A program made the position numbers and the translations under genes. Of a DNA stretch of 64,000 bases, positions 21,000 to 33,725 are shown in pieces. Where the stretch lies: contig JAPFBL010000035.1 in NCBI GenBank assembly GCA_026182355.1, positions 1,507,501 through 1,571,500 on the forward strand, read 5' to 3'. Under the pieces are notes generated by a model, which made no database searches, was not told the DNA's origin, and saw only the letters and a list, made by a program, of their open reading frames with translations. Position 1 is the first letter of the stretch, and each line of letters starts with the position of its first letter. This DNA is from Hermatobates lingyangjiaoensis (lineage: Eukaryota > Arthropoda > Insecta > Hemiptera > Hermatobatidae).

Positions 21000-23775
21000 A
21001 TAGACGCTTACATTCAATGAAACCAGTACTTAAAGTTATAACTATTTAATTTGAAATTTCATAAATTTATATTCTTCTGTAATTATGAACGTACAATAAT
21101 TAACGAAAAAAATTGGCATTGAGAAATACTTATAAATATCCAGTTATTAAACTATTAACCTAATAACCATGAAACTTGCACTACGTTTCATAATAACTTT
21201 TATCAACACTCAAACACTTGTCCTATTGTCAAGTTTCTGATTCCCAGGCATATAAGTATTTACTTTAGTGTTTGAACCATTCATATGTTGTTTCTTTGGT
21301 GATTTCGTCGTTGTGATGGAGTTAGTTAGAATCGTATTTTACTATTCACGATAGGAATATTAATGTGATCGTAATAAACCGGTTCATTTATGCATTTTCG
21401 TATCACGTATTTAAATGTTCACTAGTCTTCCAGACTCATGAAGACAAGTCTCTACTATTCTGCTCAAATTATACTCTCCACCCACTTGTACATGTTACAA
21501 CGGTTTGAACAATCTTTATCATACTCCATCAGTATTCTTCATTTCAAAGTAAATTTCACAAATAGACACCTTGGACAGCAAAAACCGATCAGTGAACGTT
21601 ACTCTTCCGATGTATGCACGTCAACGTGCACAGGAGCTTATCCTATTAATTTGAAACGGCCACATCATGCTCCATACACCAGTTCCCGTTAGATGACTGA
21701 AGTTAAGGAACACTGGGCGTGGTTAACACTTGGACTGGTGACACCACGTGTTGTTCTCCCTCATTGTTTAAATAGATGCCGAAACAAACCTGAACCACAC
21801 TTTTCGCCCTGTTGTACGACCCGAAATGCGTTAAGTATCAATAAGGCATGAAGGATGGAAAACAAATGTATATTTTCATAGTAAAAAAACTGCAAATTAA
21901 ATATGTAGCAAGTTTCATTTTTAAAAAATCTGTTAGTGATTGAATGAACTGTTTCTTGTCTCCATAATTTTATTTATTTAGTCACTGAACGTCTATCGTA
22001 GTTAAGTCCACCATTTACCTCCCTTCACCTTCAAACTATGTAATAAGCAACCTCGACAAAGATCAAGAACTGCTTGAGTGTATCATAATTATTCCACCAT
22101 AATTCTTATATATGCTTAGCTTTATTCTTCAGCATTGTATTTTATTATGCAAATTTAGTATAAATAATGCCTGCATTATAATTTAAAAAAGAAACAAAGA
22201 AAAAACAAAAAAAAATCGCTTACGTTTCTCCTTTGACTTCCTTTTTGGTGATGACTCAACATCTCTGTAAAATAAAATTTGCAATTAGCAACATCAACTT
22301 GACTATATCTTTCATGCAATATTTTTTTATTTTTATTTTATAAAAATGTTGTAATGTATTATGAAGGTAACATTACAAGCGACATATATGGCAGAGATAT
22401 ATAATTACAATCAACATCATACAATAATTCTACTTGTATGCCATTCCTGGAGCTACATCACGCTACTACACTTTTATTTAGCGAAATCCCACTAAATCAA
22501 ATTTAAATCATCAGTACTTTGAAAGAAAAAGAAGTTTGCTTCTCAAAAAGTACTTGATTTTTATGGAAAAAATAATACTTATATTTGACTTATAAAATTG
22601 TACTTATATCTTATACAATACATTAATAAGTGATAATAGGAAAAAAATCCTACTGAGCCTTAGTGTTAAAGTGGGAAATATATATTAGCATTGAGCAATT
22701 TGCAAAGAAATGTATATTCCCTGGATTTAACTGGCCTCCAAACAAAACTGGCGTTATATCAAATTGTATAATTGTTACAGTCAATTCACAAATACTACAG
22801 ATCTTAAAGCAATATCAAACTTGATAATGTAGGATGATATTATTTTGTTTAAGGTCATTCATACTTTCGGTTGACGAGCAATACCTCAACAGCTATGCCG
22901 TCACTACAGTAACTAATCAGTTCACAACTCAAGCGCATTGGTTGTGGTCATCCACAACTCTCAAACAAATGGCATTCGATCATGTTCAATAGCAGATGTT
23001 TTTCTTTTATTAGTTATTTTGTATTGCACTCGCATATTCATTATATTTTTTAGTCAGTGCTTATTAATCACAGACTAAAGGTATCAGAGACACCTTGTCT
23101 GATGCTTTAGTTTCAATGAAGCACTGTCATGTATGTTGATTTTAATAGCAAGACTGAGTACTCCTCAGGATGTAGAGTAACTGACACTCAATAGATTTCC
23201 AGCCTTATAAATATCATGGGTCAAGCAAACTATGATTCATACTGCAGGATACTACCCAAGATTTTATGCAGCATTTTATCAAACCTGCCAGTAATTAAAC
23301 TATACAGTAAAAAAATGCTGTTGTAGAGTTAGGATGCACTGGATATTAAAACTCCGAATTCAACTTAAACTATATTGACACATTTCACTTTGTTAAGGAT
23401 TAGTCAAATTGTTTGGTCAAAATACTACTACCGGAATGCCCGTTAGCCTAAATGTCCGGTATCCATGTAGTTCTTCTCTACATCAACACTATCAATCTGC
23501 GAAACTATATAAGATCAGAACGCTGTCACCGCACCAGTGCGAACTTTGTGGGAATGACCTCATGTATGTAAATCAACTACAAGAAAAGCCACCAGTGGAC
23601 CATGACAGTTGCTCTTCAGGAGGATGACAAGACAAAATCTCCCACCTATACTGGTCAACGCAACACCAACAATGACTCAACGGTCAAGATGGCTAGTAAG
23701 TAGATACGTTGAATTATGAAATCTAAAGATTTCTGTATGCTTATTAGAAATATACTTTCAAAGTATACTTCAGAG
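21000..23775. other. Probable intron, no feature recognised
   Basis: AT-rich DNA between the PDZ exon and the candidate exon at 20.9 kb. The small open frames at 21.44 and 23.41 kb (plus) have no domain features. If the minus-strand gene model is right, this is intronic. Confidence 0.35.
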
Positions 23776-23780
23776 CGTGA

Positions 23781-24048
23781 CTCTGGGCGTTGGATACTAT
23801 TTAATAATTAAAAGTCCGCCACTGACGGACAGGGGTACTAATTTGATTGGTCTTCACACTGACTGGTTGAGGCCGAGGAGGAGGTTGTGGCGCACTGTGC
23901 GCAGGAGGGCGTGGCTCTGGGCGTTGGATACTATTTAATAATTAAAAGTCCGCCAATGACGGACAGGGGTACTAATGTGATTGGTCTTGACACTGACTGG
24001 TTGAGGCCGAGGAGGAGGTTGTGGCGCACTGTGCGCAGGAGGGCGTGG
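23781..24048. repeat. 134-bp tandem duplication across an exon-intron border
   Basis: Two units, 23781-23914 and 23915-24048, differ at only three positions. Each contains, on the minus strand, the last part of the PDZ exon (about 65 bases), its donor site and about 70 bases of following intron. The distal unit therefore carries a headless exon fragment without a proper acceptor. High identity implies a recent event. Confidence 0.9.
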
Positions 24049-24149
24049 CTCTGGGCGTTGGTGAGTGTCTGCGTGGGCTGGCCGTTGATGGAGCTGATCA
24101 AGTCTCCCTCTCGCACCCCCTTCTCTGCTGCCTGGCTGCCAGGGTTCAC
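23998..24149 (-). CDS. Exon encoding the second half of a PDZ domain
   Basis: The exon starts after TGGGTTTGCAG (24150) and ends before GTCAGT (23997). Its 152 bases give 50 codons plus two bases. The peptide begins VNPGSQAAEKGVREGDLI, continues with SSINGQPTQTLT and NAQSHALLRTVRHNLLL, and ends GLN. This is the classic PDZ pattern: V.PGS.A...G+..GD.I...NG, then the second helix ending in LLR and a last strand. PDZ domains bind C-terminal peptides in scaffold proteins. The usual histidine at the first position of the second helix is asparagine here. The style is like PDZ-LIM (Zasp/PDLIM) proteins, but that is a guess, as no LIM domain and no GLGF-containing first half was found in the window. 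Codon use and GC content differ sharply from the flanks. Confidence 0.8.
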
Positions 24150-26800
24150 CTGCAAACCCAGATACTTATCAGTCACTTCATCTAATGCTTTTCTAATTCC
24201 TACATAATTATATAGTGAATGCAACAACAATACCATCGGCTCCTTTAATATCTTCCAAAAAAAAAATTGAAACGTTTTAAAAATATCAACTATTGTCACT
24301 GTAATTATAGCTCACTCATTCAACTAGAAAGTATATTACCTGGAAGCCATCAAACACGACTTTATGAAAAATTATAAAAACTAAGTACTCGTAATAAAAT
24401 TCAATTCACTTTTAAAATAAAAATGCCTTTATAAGCTGGTAGAAAAATATAACATAAACTTCTTAATAATAAGAAGTTGTTTTAAACATTAAAGGATTTG
24501 ATGATAAGACTAACAATATAAAATATAAGTATGATAAAATACGAATATTTCATCTAATAAACAAGAAACATCGTTCTTCTGTATGAGAGATTATCATGAC
24601 AATGTACGCTATGTTGAAAGGTAAGTCCAAAGGTAACTACAAATATAAGGTAAACTTCTAAATATTGATATTTTGGAGACTTCAAGACTTAAAAATATAT
24701 TTATAAATAAGGAATAAAGAATGACCTTCATTTCAAGCTGTCCTAAGATAAAAGATTCTAAGGAAAATATTTTTTAATAAGTCGTAAGAAGTTTAATATC
24801 AGTCCATGAGTTTGATTTTAAAACATAATTAAACATTATTGCCAGGTGCTAAAACACAGAGGATGGACACCATTCAAGAATCGAATGTGGAACTCTTCCT
24901 TGGGTAGAATGATCATTTCTACACTTTAATCTAGTCCATAAACCCCCTCACCTATTTTATATACATCCTGCCAACCACTGTAATTTATACTCACACCAAA
25001 ACTTGACCCCTCCGAGTGGTATTTATTTCTGTAAAGGAGCTAAATAATGTGGACGCCGTGGTTGTCTCACCAGTCCCATCCTTAACACCCAATCCTTCTT
25101 CTGCTGTAACCATTACAACACTCATTACATACTCATTAGTAATGGCTGCTCCTGTACCTCTAAAAATTGTGTTTAGCATTTGGACTATACCAAGGGTGAT
25201 TCATTCTACGTAGACCTGAGCTTCACGGTCATAGAGCTTCCGCCAATAAACACTCTAACATACCATCCCTATTAATGCTAACAGCCGTATGATTTCCTCC
25301 GATAATGTTAAAAATTACAAATACTACGACAAGTTCTCCCTGATAGTAAAAACGTCACATTATGAGATTTCAATGAAGCACCTATATGGCCTCCGTGTAC
25401 ACCAGGCCTAAATTAAAAGAGATGAAATATTTCTAAAGATATAGAGGATCTTGTAATTCATGAAACATTTTTTTATTATTGTTGTTAGGTTGAAGATGAT
25501 ATCGCAAAATTAGAGTATACTGCATTATAGGTCACTGATTTACTGAACTCAAACAGCTAGGAAAGGTACTACCAGTTTTAAAAATCAGATTTCCAAAATT
25601 TTACATGAATTTCAACACATAGTTTGAAGTTTCTAATTCGTTATCATTGAGGCGCACTATGTGCACCTTAATTTGTTTGTATTATCTTGTTAGAACATCT
25701 CTCCATTTACATGAATTGAGATACCGAAAGATGTCATTTAACTTAAAGGTTAGAGCGTGCCAGAAAAGGTATGATCAATGAAAGAGACAAGATATGACAA
25801 ACAGGAGAATTGGGGTTTCATAAAACTTGTATTCTTTTAATTTTGGTAACATTTTAACTAGCTATAATTTTTCATGAATAACGATGAAGCGAAATCACAT
25901 AAATATTACAACTTCTTGGAAGTTTAATGATCTTGTATATGGAGGGCCTTAATTCAAATATTTTACATTATTAGATGATACCGTAAAACCTCGTATACAA
26001 GAGTGGGACTTGTTCGATGATTTCAGACGTTGTCATCTTCAAGTAGAACTCATACCAATCTTGTATATGAGCGATCCATTATCCAGAATTTAAACTTCCA
26101 GAGTTTAATAATAAACTTTGAGCCAATAATAATAAGCATGTATTTTTATGGGTCTTACTTCTTGTTTAAGTGCTGTTTTATTTCAAATTTGAATTTGAAT
26201 TGTGCCACTCCATCCAGTTCTGGTCAATGTTATAATGACGTTCAAATTTCAATTTATATAAATACACCTTCATTTTCCCAAGCACCTTAATATTGGCATA
26301 ATAATCTGTTTTTCCTTGCTCTTTTTAAATTTGTCCTTATCTATGTTCTTAATGGACTTGAATTAATTTTAATTATTTTTAGTTAAATGTAATTATTTTT
26401 ATTTTTAATTCTCTTTTGGATTAATTAATAAATCTGAAGATATCTGACTATCAGATGATTTCTAAAAATGCAGCCATATTAATATTACTCATAGAAAATG
26501 CAAAATAAACTATCAAGATAAATTGAAAAAAACAGCTATTTGATTTTCAATGTAGAAATAACTAAATGACTGTATAATGACTGAAGTGCAAATGTTTTTA
26601 GTGAAGCAAAACTATTAAAAATTAGGTGTGATCAAAGTGGCATGTAATTTCATATGACGCGCACGCAGAGTTCGTACACTTAATAATTTATTGTTTTTTC
26701 TCTATGATTATTTGCCATGAAGCAAATTAAACATGTCGGCTTCTTTGAGATGCTTGAACCTTAATTAGATTATTAGCCATTAACAAAGGGCTTCCAGAGA
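24150..26800. other. Probable intron or intergenic, AT-rich
   Basis: The first half of the PDZ domain should lie upstream of 24.15 kb on the minus strand, but I could not find its GLGF-type motif. The minus-strand frame at 25179-24991 is Thr/Val-rich without a named family. I see no repeats of note. Confidence 0.35.
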
Positions 26801-26803
26801 CAC

Positions 26804-27000
26804 TTGAGAAAGCGACTTCGATTTGGCTATAGTAGATGCGTTTTCAGCATTCTTAATATAAAAACACGTCGGCTTTCAACACTCCGAGGCAGAACTGACA
26901 GACTAATGGACTTCTATTTACTCACGCGTCTTCGGGAATCCATAATTATTTTGACAAAGTTTGAACAACCTCCAGATAGTGACGATGTCAATAGATGAGA
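26804..27000 (+). pseudogene. hAT-type transposase C-terminal relic
   Basis: The frame reads VFSILNIKTRRLSTLRGR, then TDRLMDFYLLTRL. This fits the C-terminal dimerisation region of hAT transposases, where a pattern like FS.L..IKT..RSTL...RL..L.LL is conserved. A stop follows about 25 residues later. No upstream transposase domain or terminal repeats were found. Only the last conserved block remains, so the call is tentative. Confidence 0.4.
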
Positions 27001-27084
27001 AGAAGATAGATTCCTCGTTTCTATATTTAGTAAGTTGTGATATATTTTTTACTGAGAGATTGAATTACTCTATCCTAAAATATC

Positions 27085-27239
27085 TAAGCGTGCTTGCGAA
27101 GAGCAAGGCCCAGTACTTGGTGGGTAAATGCAGTGAGCACCATCCGACCTCGTTGGGCCTGACGCAACGCAGCATCGAAGATTCATCGGTCACGCTCTTC
27201 GCGCCTTTTAGCCAAACAGAGTCTCTTGAATGTCATTGA
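27085..27239. other. GC-richer patch, possible exon, strand unresolved
   Basis: The plus frame runs LAKSKAQYLVGKCSEHHP and on to a stop at 27239. The minus strand is also open over much of it. Base composition is clearly unlike the flanks. Possible splice sites are weak (for instance GTG then GTAAAT inside the plus frame). I cannot name a function. Confidence 0.25.
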
Positions 27240-29458
27240 TAACGACGCCTTCACGCTATGTACAGACTACAGTAGTGCAGCTAGTATAACCTTTTTGCTA
27301 CCACTGAACTAAGAAAGTCTTGATAAAATGTCAATATAACACAATTTATATAGCTCAATCGTATATCTGTAATTTTGCATGTTTCTTAAAACACGGCAGA
27401 AGTGCTAATCATTGCAATCGTAACATACAAATCTCAAAAGTTACTTCCTGTAATTCCTAATGCCATTCCCAATGTAATATGTTCTACTGTGAAATTATAG
27501 TTATAAAGTATGCATGATAAAAGTTTTAGAAAACAACTTGAGTTTCTAACTCAAGTGTTCTTCAATTTAAAATTCAAGGATTAGGAGAGGATTATTTTTT
27601 TTAAAATCCTACTACATTATTATACTAAAACTATCACCTAAAGCAAGGCCGCAGGTATTTTCGCTATACAGCCCCTCGTAACCCACATTCACTTTCAGAG
27701 CAGCATTTTGAAACGATAATCCTCCTACTCCGAAAACTGAGACGACTCGGAATAATGATTAGTCACATTTGAAAGTATTTAAGTAATTAAACTAAATAAC
27801 TGTATCATTTTTTTTCATACAACACTAATATAAAATATTCACTCCTGTCTAGGTCAACGTCTAGAAATCTTAAACAATTTTTAGACATACTATTATTAGA
27901 GAATATATTAGAGGATTTATTGAATCCCCCCCCCCCTCCCCAACAGCCACTACTACTAATGAAGATATTGTGATAACGGTATATTGAAAAGTAGTTAAGA
28001 GGCTCAGAGATATTAACTTGCAGCAGCAAGGCGGAAAGCAAGTATCAGACATAGCAGAGAGTGCGTAATTAATTCTAAAGCAAGCTTCCAGTGAATGCTA
28101 TTTATATGCAGGATTTAATGATTATTAAGGCATCTAAGAATCATAAATCTGGAAGGCAAACGAAGAAACAGACAAACTTGTCAAACAGAAATAATAAAGT
28201 AGACTGGTGAGGAGTTGGGTTAGTGCCAACAGCAACAACTTGGCGAAGAGAAGGGCGGGAAAACACGATGTGAGTGGACTATGCCTAATGCATTATAGCG
28301 CACCTCCAAACCCTCCTCACACAAAACCAGGCACCAAGTATCACTATTTCTTTAGCAGATTGTCATTAAATTTTAAAACTAATGCCATATATTCATTCCA
28401 AAGGACTTCGGCAAGTAATCGTTGGAAACAATTAGACCATATGCATACTGGCATTATGAAGAAAATAATATAGTCTCCTTACGACCTAGCAGAGTATCTA
28501 CAGTTATTAGCGCAGATATAAACAGGCATGTTACGTCCCTCAACTGAATCATATTGAACCAACGAACCAAACGAAATTCAATTAACAGTTCCTTGGATGT
28601 TTAATCCAGAACAATGGATTAAATTCAGTACCCATTTAGGCATTAACTATATTTTCGATATTTCAATGTTATTTAAAAAGAACACTGTCCTAATCTCGCT
28701 AAAAATCATATATCAGTCAAGCAATATTAAATTTTCAAACGGTGCGACTTGTCGTGTTGATGACACTTTCATATTACTTGTTTCATTGTTTACCAGACAG
28801 ACGACATCAAAACTGGATCCAGGGAACCTCAAAAAGTGTAGATAATCAAAGGGTGCAATGGCCCTATGAAAAGACCGTATGGGATGATATGTCGTAGACT
28901 GGAATGTATGTTATAACATAGCTTGGATAATTTTGCAACAATTATGTATTTAACTATCGACTTAAATAATTACTAGCACTTTACGAAACACCTAAAACCT
29001 TTTATATTTAATCAATCTCTCTGACTGAATTCTGATAAATAATTTTCCAATGAAGCTAAAAAATCCTACAAATTTAACAGGTGGGGATTTCTCTAGTTGA
29101 GTTTTTCATTTTCAATGTCATATTACCCTAACTGTGAAGCTCTTTCAGTGTTTCAAAGTGGCATTGTGATCGTCAGTACTATTTCTAGTAGATACTACCA
29201 ACAAATTTATAACATCGTTATAATTAGTGTTATTAATTAGACGAACAGAAATATTCATTAAATTTACAAAACGCAGAACGATCCACCTTACGATGCAGTT
29301 TCGGCAAAAAAACCTCACAGTTCCTCTTCCTTTGAGGAAGAGTTCATCACTTGGTGTTCCAAACGATTTATATTTAGATATATAGTTCAATGCTTTATAT
29401 TCTTCTTATATGAGACCAGACTGCAATCACATCTCAACGCTTGTGAATTTGTACAATA
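27240..29458. other. No feature supported
   Basis: It includes a C10 run in a C-rich tract at about 27928-27942 and somewhat GC-richer DNA at 28200-28320. No recognisable gene or repeat is present. The segment at 28800-28840 (CATCAAAACTGG, then GGGAACCTCAAA) vaguely resembles repeat G at 58.1 kb. Confidence 0.3.
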
Positions 29459-29941
29459 CAGTGATCCCTCACTACGTCTGCGCTCAACTTTCGCGCCCTC
29501 AGTTGCATCGCGAATATTTCAAAAACATTCATCAAACATTCAAAATTAAGAACAAATATAAAGTGCAGTTAATCATCTTCATCTTCTTCCGTTACGTTTC
29601 TTGTTATAAGAATAAAAGAATTCTAAAAACATAAGTATGTACAGTTTATTTACGTCTACGTATGTATGTACGAGTACATTTACACACACAAACATCTTAG
29701 GAGAGAATGAGAAAATGAATGTTCAGTAAGTATTATACATTATTTTATGTATGTTATTTATAATATTAAATTTACATGTTTTAAACTATTTTTTAATGTT
29801 CTAATGATAATTTATGCATTTATATGAATTTATATACAAAAAGAAATGTATGTTAAAAACGGGGGAGACAGTACTTCGCAGTTTTTCAGTTTACGAGGTC
29901 GGTTCTGGCCGCCATTAACCGTGATAATTGAGGGATCACTG
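29459..29941. mobile_element. MITE with CAGTGATCCCTCA termini, 483 bp
   Basis: Both ends read CAGTGATCCCTCA inward, and beyond that the ends stay partly similar. The CAG start and the CAGTGATCCCTC-type end are usual for pogo/Tigger-like DNA transposons, which target TA. The left flank is TA (29457-29458), while the right flank is CA, so the expected TA duplication has mutated or the target differed. The interior is AT-rich with no transposase, so the element is non-autonomous. Confidence 0.7.
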
Positions 29942-31140
29942 CACATCGAAGAGGCCTACAAAATAAATGTCATATGTTTACAAGAGGGAGGAGAACATGG
30001 GAGGTAAAAGGTCATGTGCATATAAATACAAAATACACTGCTCTTACTGCACAAATTGTCTTTTGTCATTAGGGGTGTTTGTGCTTAAATCCCGCACAAA
30101 TAAAGAATTACTTGAAAAAGACCCTTCAGAGCCCCTCTCCATAGCATGACCTTCACTTTAATTCGTCCAGTCAGTGCGTAGAAGACAAATGAATACCAGT
30201 ATGAAAAGTGCAAAACAAGTCATAATCAGAGTTCATTTGTCCACAATGTTAATGATTCACTAGAGATAATATGTGAGGGGTCAATGGTAATTTTTAATTG
30301 GACAGCTAATTAAGATGGCAAGTCTAAACCTATTGCAACACTGTCCCCTAAAACAGCTGATAATGCCGTGTCCCGTGATAAACCCCATTAGTATACTATT
30401 AACATACTAATTAAAGCATTGACCTTTCCCTGTAATCACAGAAATATGTTCTTTTCAAATCAAAAATGTTGTTTTCTCCATTAATATGTTCATTTCTATT
30501 CACTTTTCAAACCATACCATTTATTGAATATAGTAAGAGAAACAAAGTCTTCACATAAATGAAAAAAGTAAATATAAAAAAAAATTAAGAAATACAATAC
30601 AAAAAAAACGTTTCTACAAGCTCATTATTTCTCAAGAAGATTTACCTGGAGAAGAATTTAGAAATATGTTAGTTGATACTGAAACTATGTTTAAGTGGAG
30701 ACTCTATGAACAGTTATCAAGTAAATGAGTTAATCCCACATACCTGCTAACTGCACAAATAAAGAAGAAAAACATAAGAATGACCAATATAAATGAAGAT
30801 CGTCAGTAGAACAGAGCTGAGAGTTTAAACCAAATCGTAATTTTGCAGAACACTTTTCTAACTAAAAGGTTTCTAACCCTGTCCACCTTCAAGAGTGATG
30901 AAAGAAGCACAGAAGACACATAGCAGGTATCAGGGCTATATATAATTATAATTTCGATATAGAAAAATCATTCACAAACATTTTTAAATTAAAAAAAAAA
31001 CCCTACTTAGTAAAAATTAAACTTACAGAAACACACGCCTCAATCAAGAACAATAAATTATACAAGCATATTGAATCAATGGTGGTATAGTACAACAGAT
31101 AAACAGTGGAATTAATGACCCAAATAGAAAATAAAATCCG
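29942..31140. other. No feature supported
   Basis: AT-rich DNA with short frames only and no recognised gene, RNA or repeat. Confidence 0.35.
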
Positions 31141-31146
31141 GTCGAT

Positions 31147-31345
31147 GGCCAGGTTAGTTCAGTGGTAAACGTAATGGTCTCTGGGCTGATAGTCCGGGGT
31201 CCAATCCCCACCTGGCCCTCGATTTATTCACACGGAAGGTGAATAAATCTGAGTACGTCGTCCTTCGGAGAGAACGTTAAGCCGTCGGTCCCGAGTCCGT
31301 ACGATGTCAGGTACTAGTTAAAGATCCCTACTAGGATCGGTTTAA
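31147..31345 (+). repeat. tRNA-headed SINE, best copy
   Basis: The tRNA-like head has a perfect seven-pair acceptor stem (GGCCAGG at 31147-31153, CCTGGCC at 31211-31217). Its A box is TAGTTCAGTGGTAAACG and its B box is GGGGTCCAATCCCC. The body and tail follow (AATAAATCTGAG, TCCTTCGGAGAG, TACGATGTCAGG, AAAGATCCCTACTAGGATC), ending in an A-rich run at 31348-31361. ATCCGGT occurs just before the element and again after the A-rich tail, a likely target-site duplication. The D and anticodon stems are poor, so it is not a tRNA gene. RNA polymerase III transcription from the internal boxes is likely for an active copy. Confidence 0.8.
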
Positions 31346-31379
31346 AAAAAGAAAAGAAAAGATCCGGTTCTGAATTGGA

Positions 31380-32825
31380 TTTTCACTTGAAAGTATGCGT
31401 TAATTTGCTATATTACGTGTACAGATATCAACGCTCCCTCGCACCTCACTCTCTCTCTTTCTGTCCTTCTTACCAATATGTACGCTCATTACATGTACAT
31501 TACAGTACCTGTATATACATAAACAACCACTCATTTGTTTATGAGCAAACAATCAGCAGAAGTGACTCTTCCTGTGTTATAGGTAAGATAAAAACCACGA
31601 GTCCAGCCAGCGCCAAAAGACAAAACTTGCAGCAGGGAGGTGACCCCATCATACGAGTACCCCCCTCGTACCTTATCCCCAGAATATGAAACATTCTTAT
31701 TCCTGTCGTTCTGATTGTATTATATGGTCATTCAGGTGATATTTCGGATGACACGGATACTCCTAAATCTGTCTCTGGAAGAAGGAGTTAAAATTTAGAA
31801 AATTATTAAAATTATACGTTTAATTTTTAAATGTGTTAAATACAAGAATCCACGATTAATCGACTGAGTAAATGACTGAGGTAGACTTGCTGGAAACTAA
31901 ACTCCAATATAGAGGTACAATGTGTTACAGAAATTAAATGGTTTAACTTTAGTAAAAAGTTAACTAAGATAGTGTGCTGCTAGGACAATAAGAAGCAGCC
32001 AGCATGAAGACCGGAGAGGCTTCACTCCAACTAATGGGAATGTTGGGTAATCAGGCTTCACTGTAACCAGGCAGAGAGGTGAACCGGAACCAAGAGCTTG
32101 TCATGCTCAACGACCCGTCTGCGACCCGGCTGCAACGTGCTTCATTAACAGGGTGCTCCTCCGTCTGCCAATGCTAAACAGGTTTTCTTTTCAACGGATA
32201 GGCTTTCATACTTCTCTAGGAACCAACAGGCACCACCCATATTCACACTGAACGACCACTTTACAATGTTGGTCCTACAACACTCACCGGGAGTCCTATA
32301 TTTTACACCACTCATGTTTATTAGGTTGCACGTCTTTAACAACACCCTAATATGTCCAGACTTCTGATCGACAACTCTGCATCCTTTCCTAGATGGGAAA
32401 CCTCAGGGAATGGTCAACATACGATCTTCCAATCCTCAGTGCTAAATACAAGCACGATTCCTGTTACACTAAACCTCACCTCTATTACTAAGGAGATAAT
32501 AGGAAATGCTATAGAAAATTATGTGGTTGCCACACATAAAATGAAATCAGCACTAAATAATGATAACAACAACTCAAATAAAGTAGTGAAACTATCCAAT
32601 ACCCACAGTCCTTAGTCACACACAGACTAGTAAAGGCCAAGATAGGTGCGATAGTACTATCCTTGTTAAACAACGCCCATGCTAGTAATGAAACCCTTGA
32701 TCAAAGGACGACGGAGAAACGGTTGGAAACCATCAGTAGCAAAACACATGCGCCAGAAAGGTAAGAAAACAATAAGGCGAAAATAGTAGAAGGTAATAAT
32801 CGATGAAGGACGAAAAATCGTTTCT
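31380..32825. other. Mixed unassigned region
   Basis: DNA at about 31580-31690 and 31980-32180 has more even base composition. The minus frame at 32345-32145 and the plus frame at 32352-32615 lack identifiable domains. No splice-bounded exon could be defended. Confidence 0.3.
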
Positions 32826-32829
32826 TGCT

Positions 32830-33010
32830 TCTCTTACTTCCATCATAATGCCAAATTTCAAGACTTTAGAGTAGTAGTTTAATAAAAACAAATATTTTAG
32901 AAAAACACTTTTTGGCCAAAAAAGAGAATTTCCCATTATACAATATTTCCCCCAAAACAATAGGGCATTTCCATACTGTAAAGCCCATATTTGTGTAAAA
33001 TATGAATTCG
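32830..33010 (-). repeat. Dispersed repeat F, copy 1
   Basis: The minus strand aligns with 51460-51640 (GTTTGATGGA-like start, later GTCTTGAAATTT). The plus strand aligns with 54030-54200 (GTAGTTTA, TTTTGGCCA.AAAA, CAAT.TT..CCCAAAA, AATAGGG). The class of element is unknown. Confidence 0.5.
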
Positions 33011-33602
33011 ATCCATCAAACGGTATGGACAAGTCGAAGTTAAAAGATAAAAATATAGTGTACGAGTATACGTGTACTAATGGGTACAGTGAAATCCAAA
33101 AACACTCTCAGATTGGTATGACTACCACCTCCTCATCAAGGAGGCCCACTATGCACATAATGGCTGGAGGACACAAAAAACATATGTAATAGGTGAACAA
33201 CACGGGATAAACCCGAGTGATGATGGTAACAAATACAAAAATAATTTGAAACGAAAGTAACTGTCATAAACTGAATATTTCAGAAACCTTCTAATAGTAC
33301 GATAAAGAAATAATATCTAAATAGTCAGCGAGAGAATAACATAATATTATAGCATTTTGAGTCATATCAAGAGCAAACAGGGCCTTCGCAGGTAGTCACT
33401 GAAACTACGAGGCCACGCTTCTACATGATTAAGGAACAGCTCATTATGAACTTAACGACTTAACCGCTTATTAGGAAAAACAATACTACTATATTCACAT
33501 AGTTCATATTAACATTTGACAATATTAATAGGACAGTGAGAGAACTTACAGAAGTATAAAATTTCGAAACAAAAATTCTAAATATTATATTAGAGATTAC
33601 AA

Positions 33603-33693
33603 AGAGAGTTTAATTTGAACCTGAAGAACTGACCATGTCCTGATAAACCTTTATTTTTACATTGGTTCTACTTCACGGTCGTTACTTTTATCA

Positions 33694-33720
<27 letters not shown>
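33603..33720 (+). repeat. Dispersed repeat D, copy 2, ending in (TA)n
   Basis: It matches 8929-9041 from GAGAGTTTAATTTGAACC through TACTTTTATCA into a (TA)n tract at 33694-33720. It directly abuts the family B fold-back. Confidence 0.65.

Positions 33721-33725
<5 letters not shown>

Noticed and set aside
31147..31217. Functional tRNA gene
   Set aside because: The acceptor stem is perfect, but the D and anticodon stems do not form properly and the head is fused to a SINE body with an A-rich tail.
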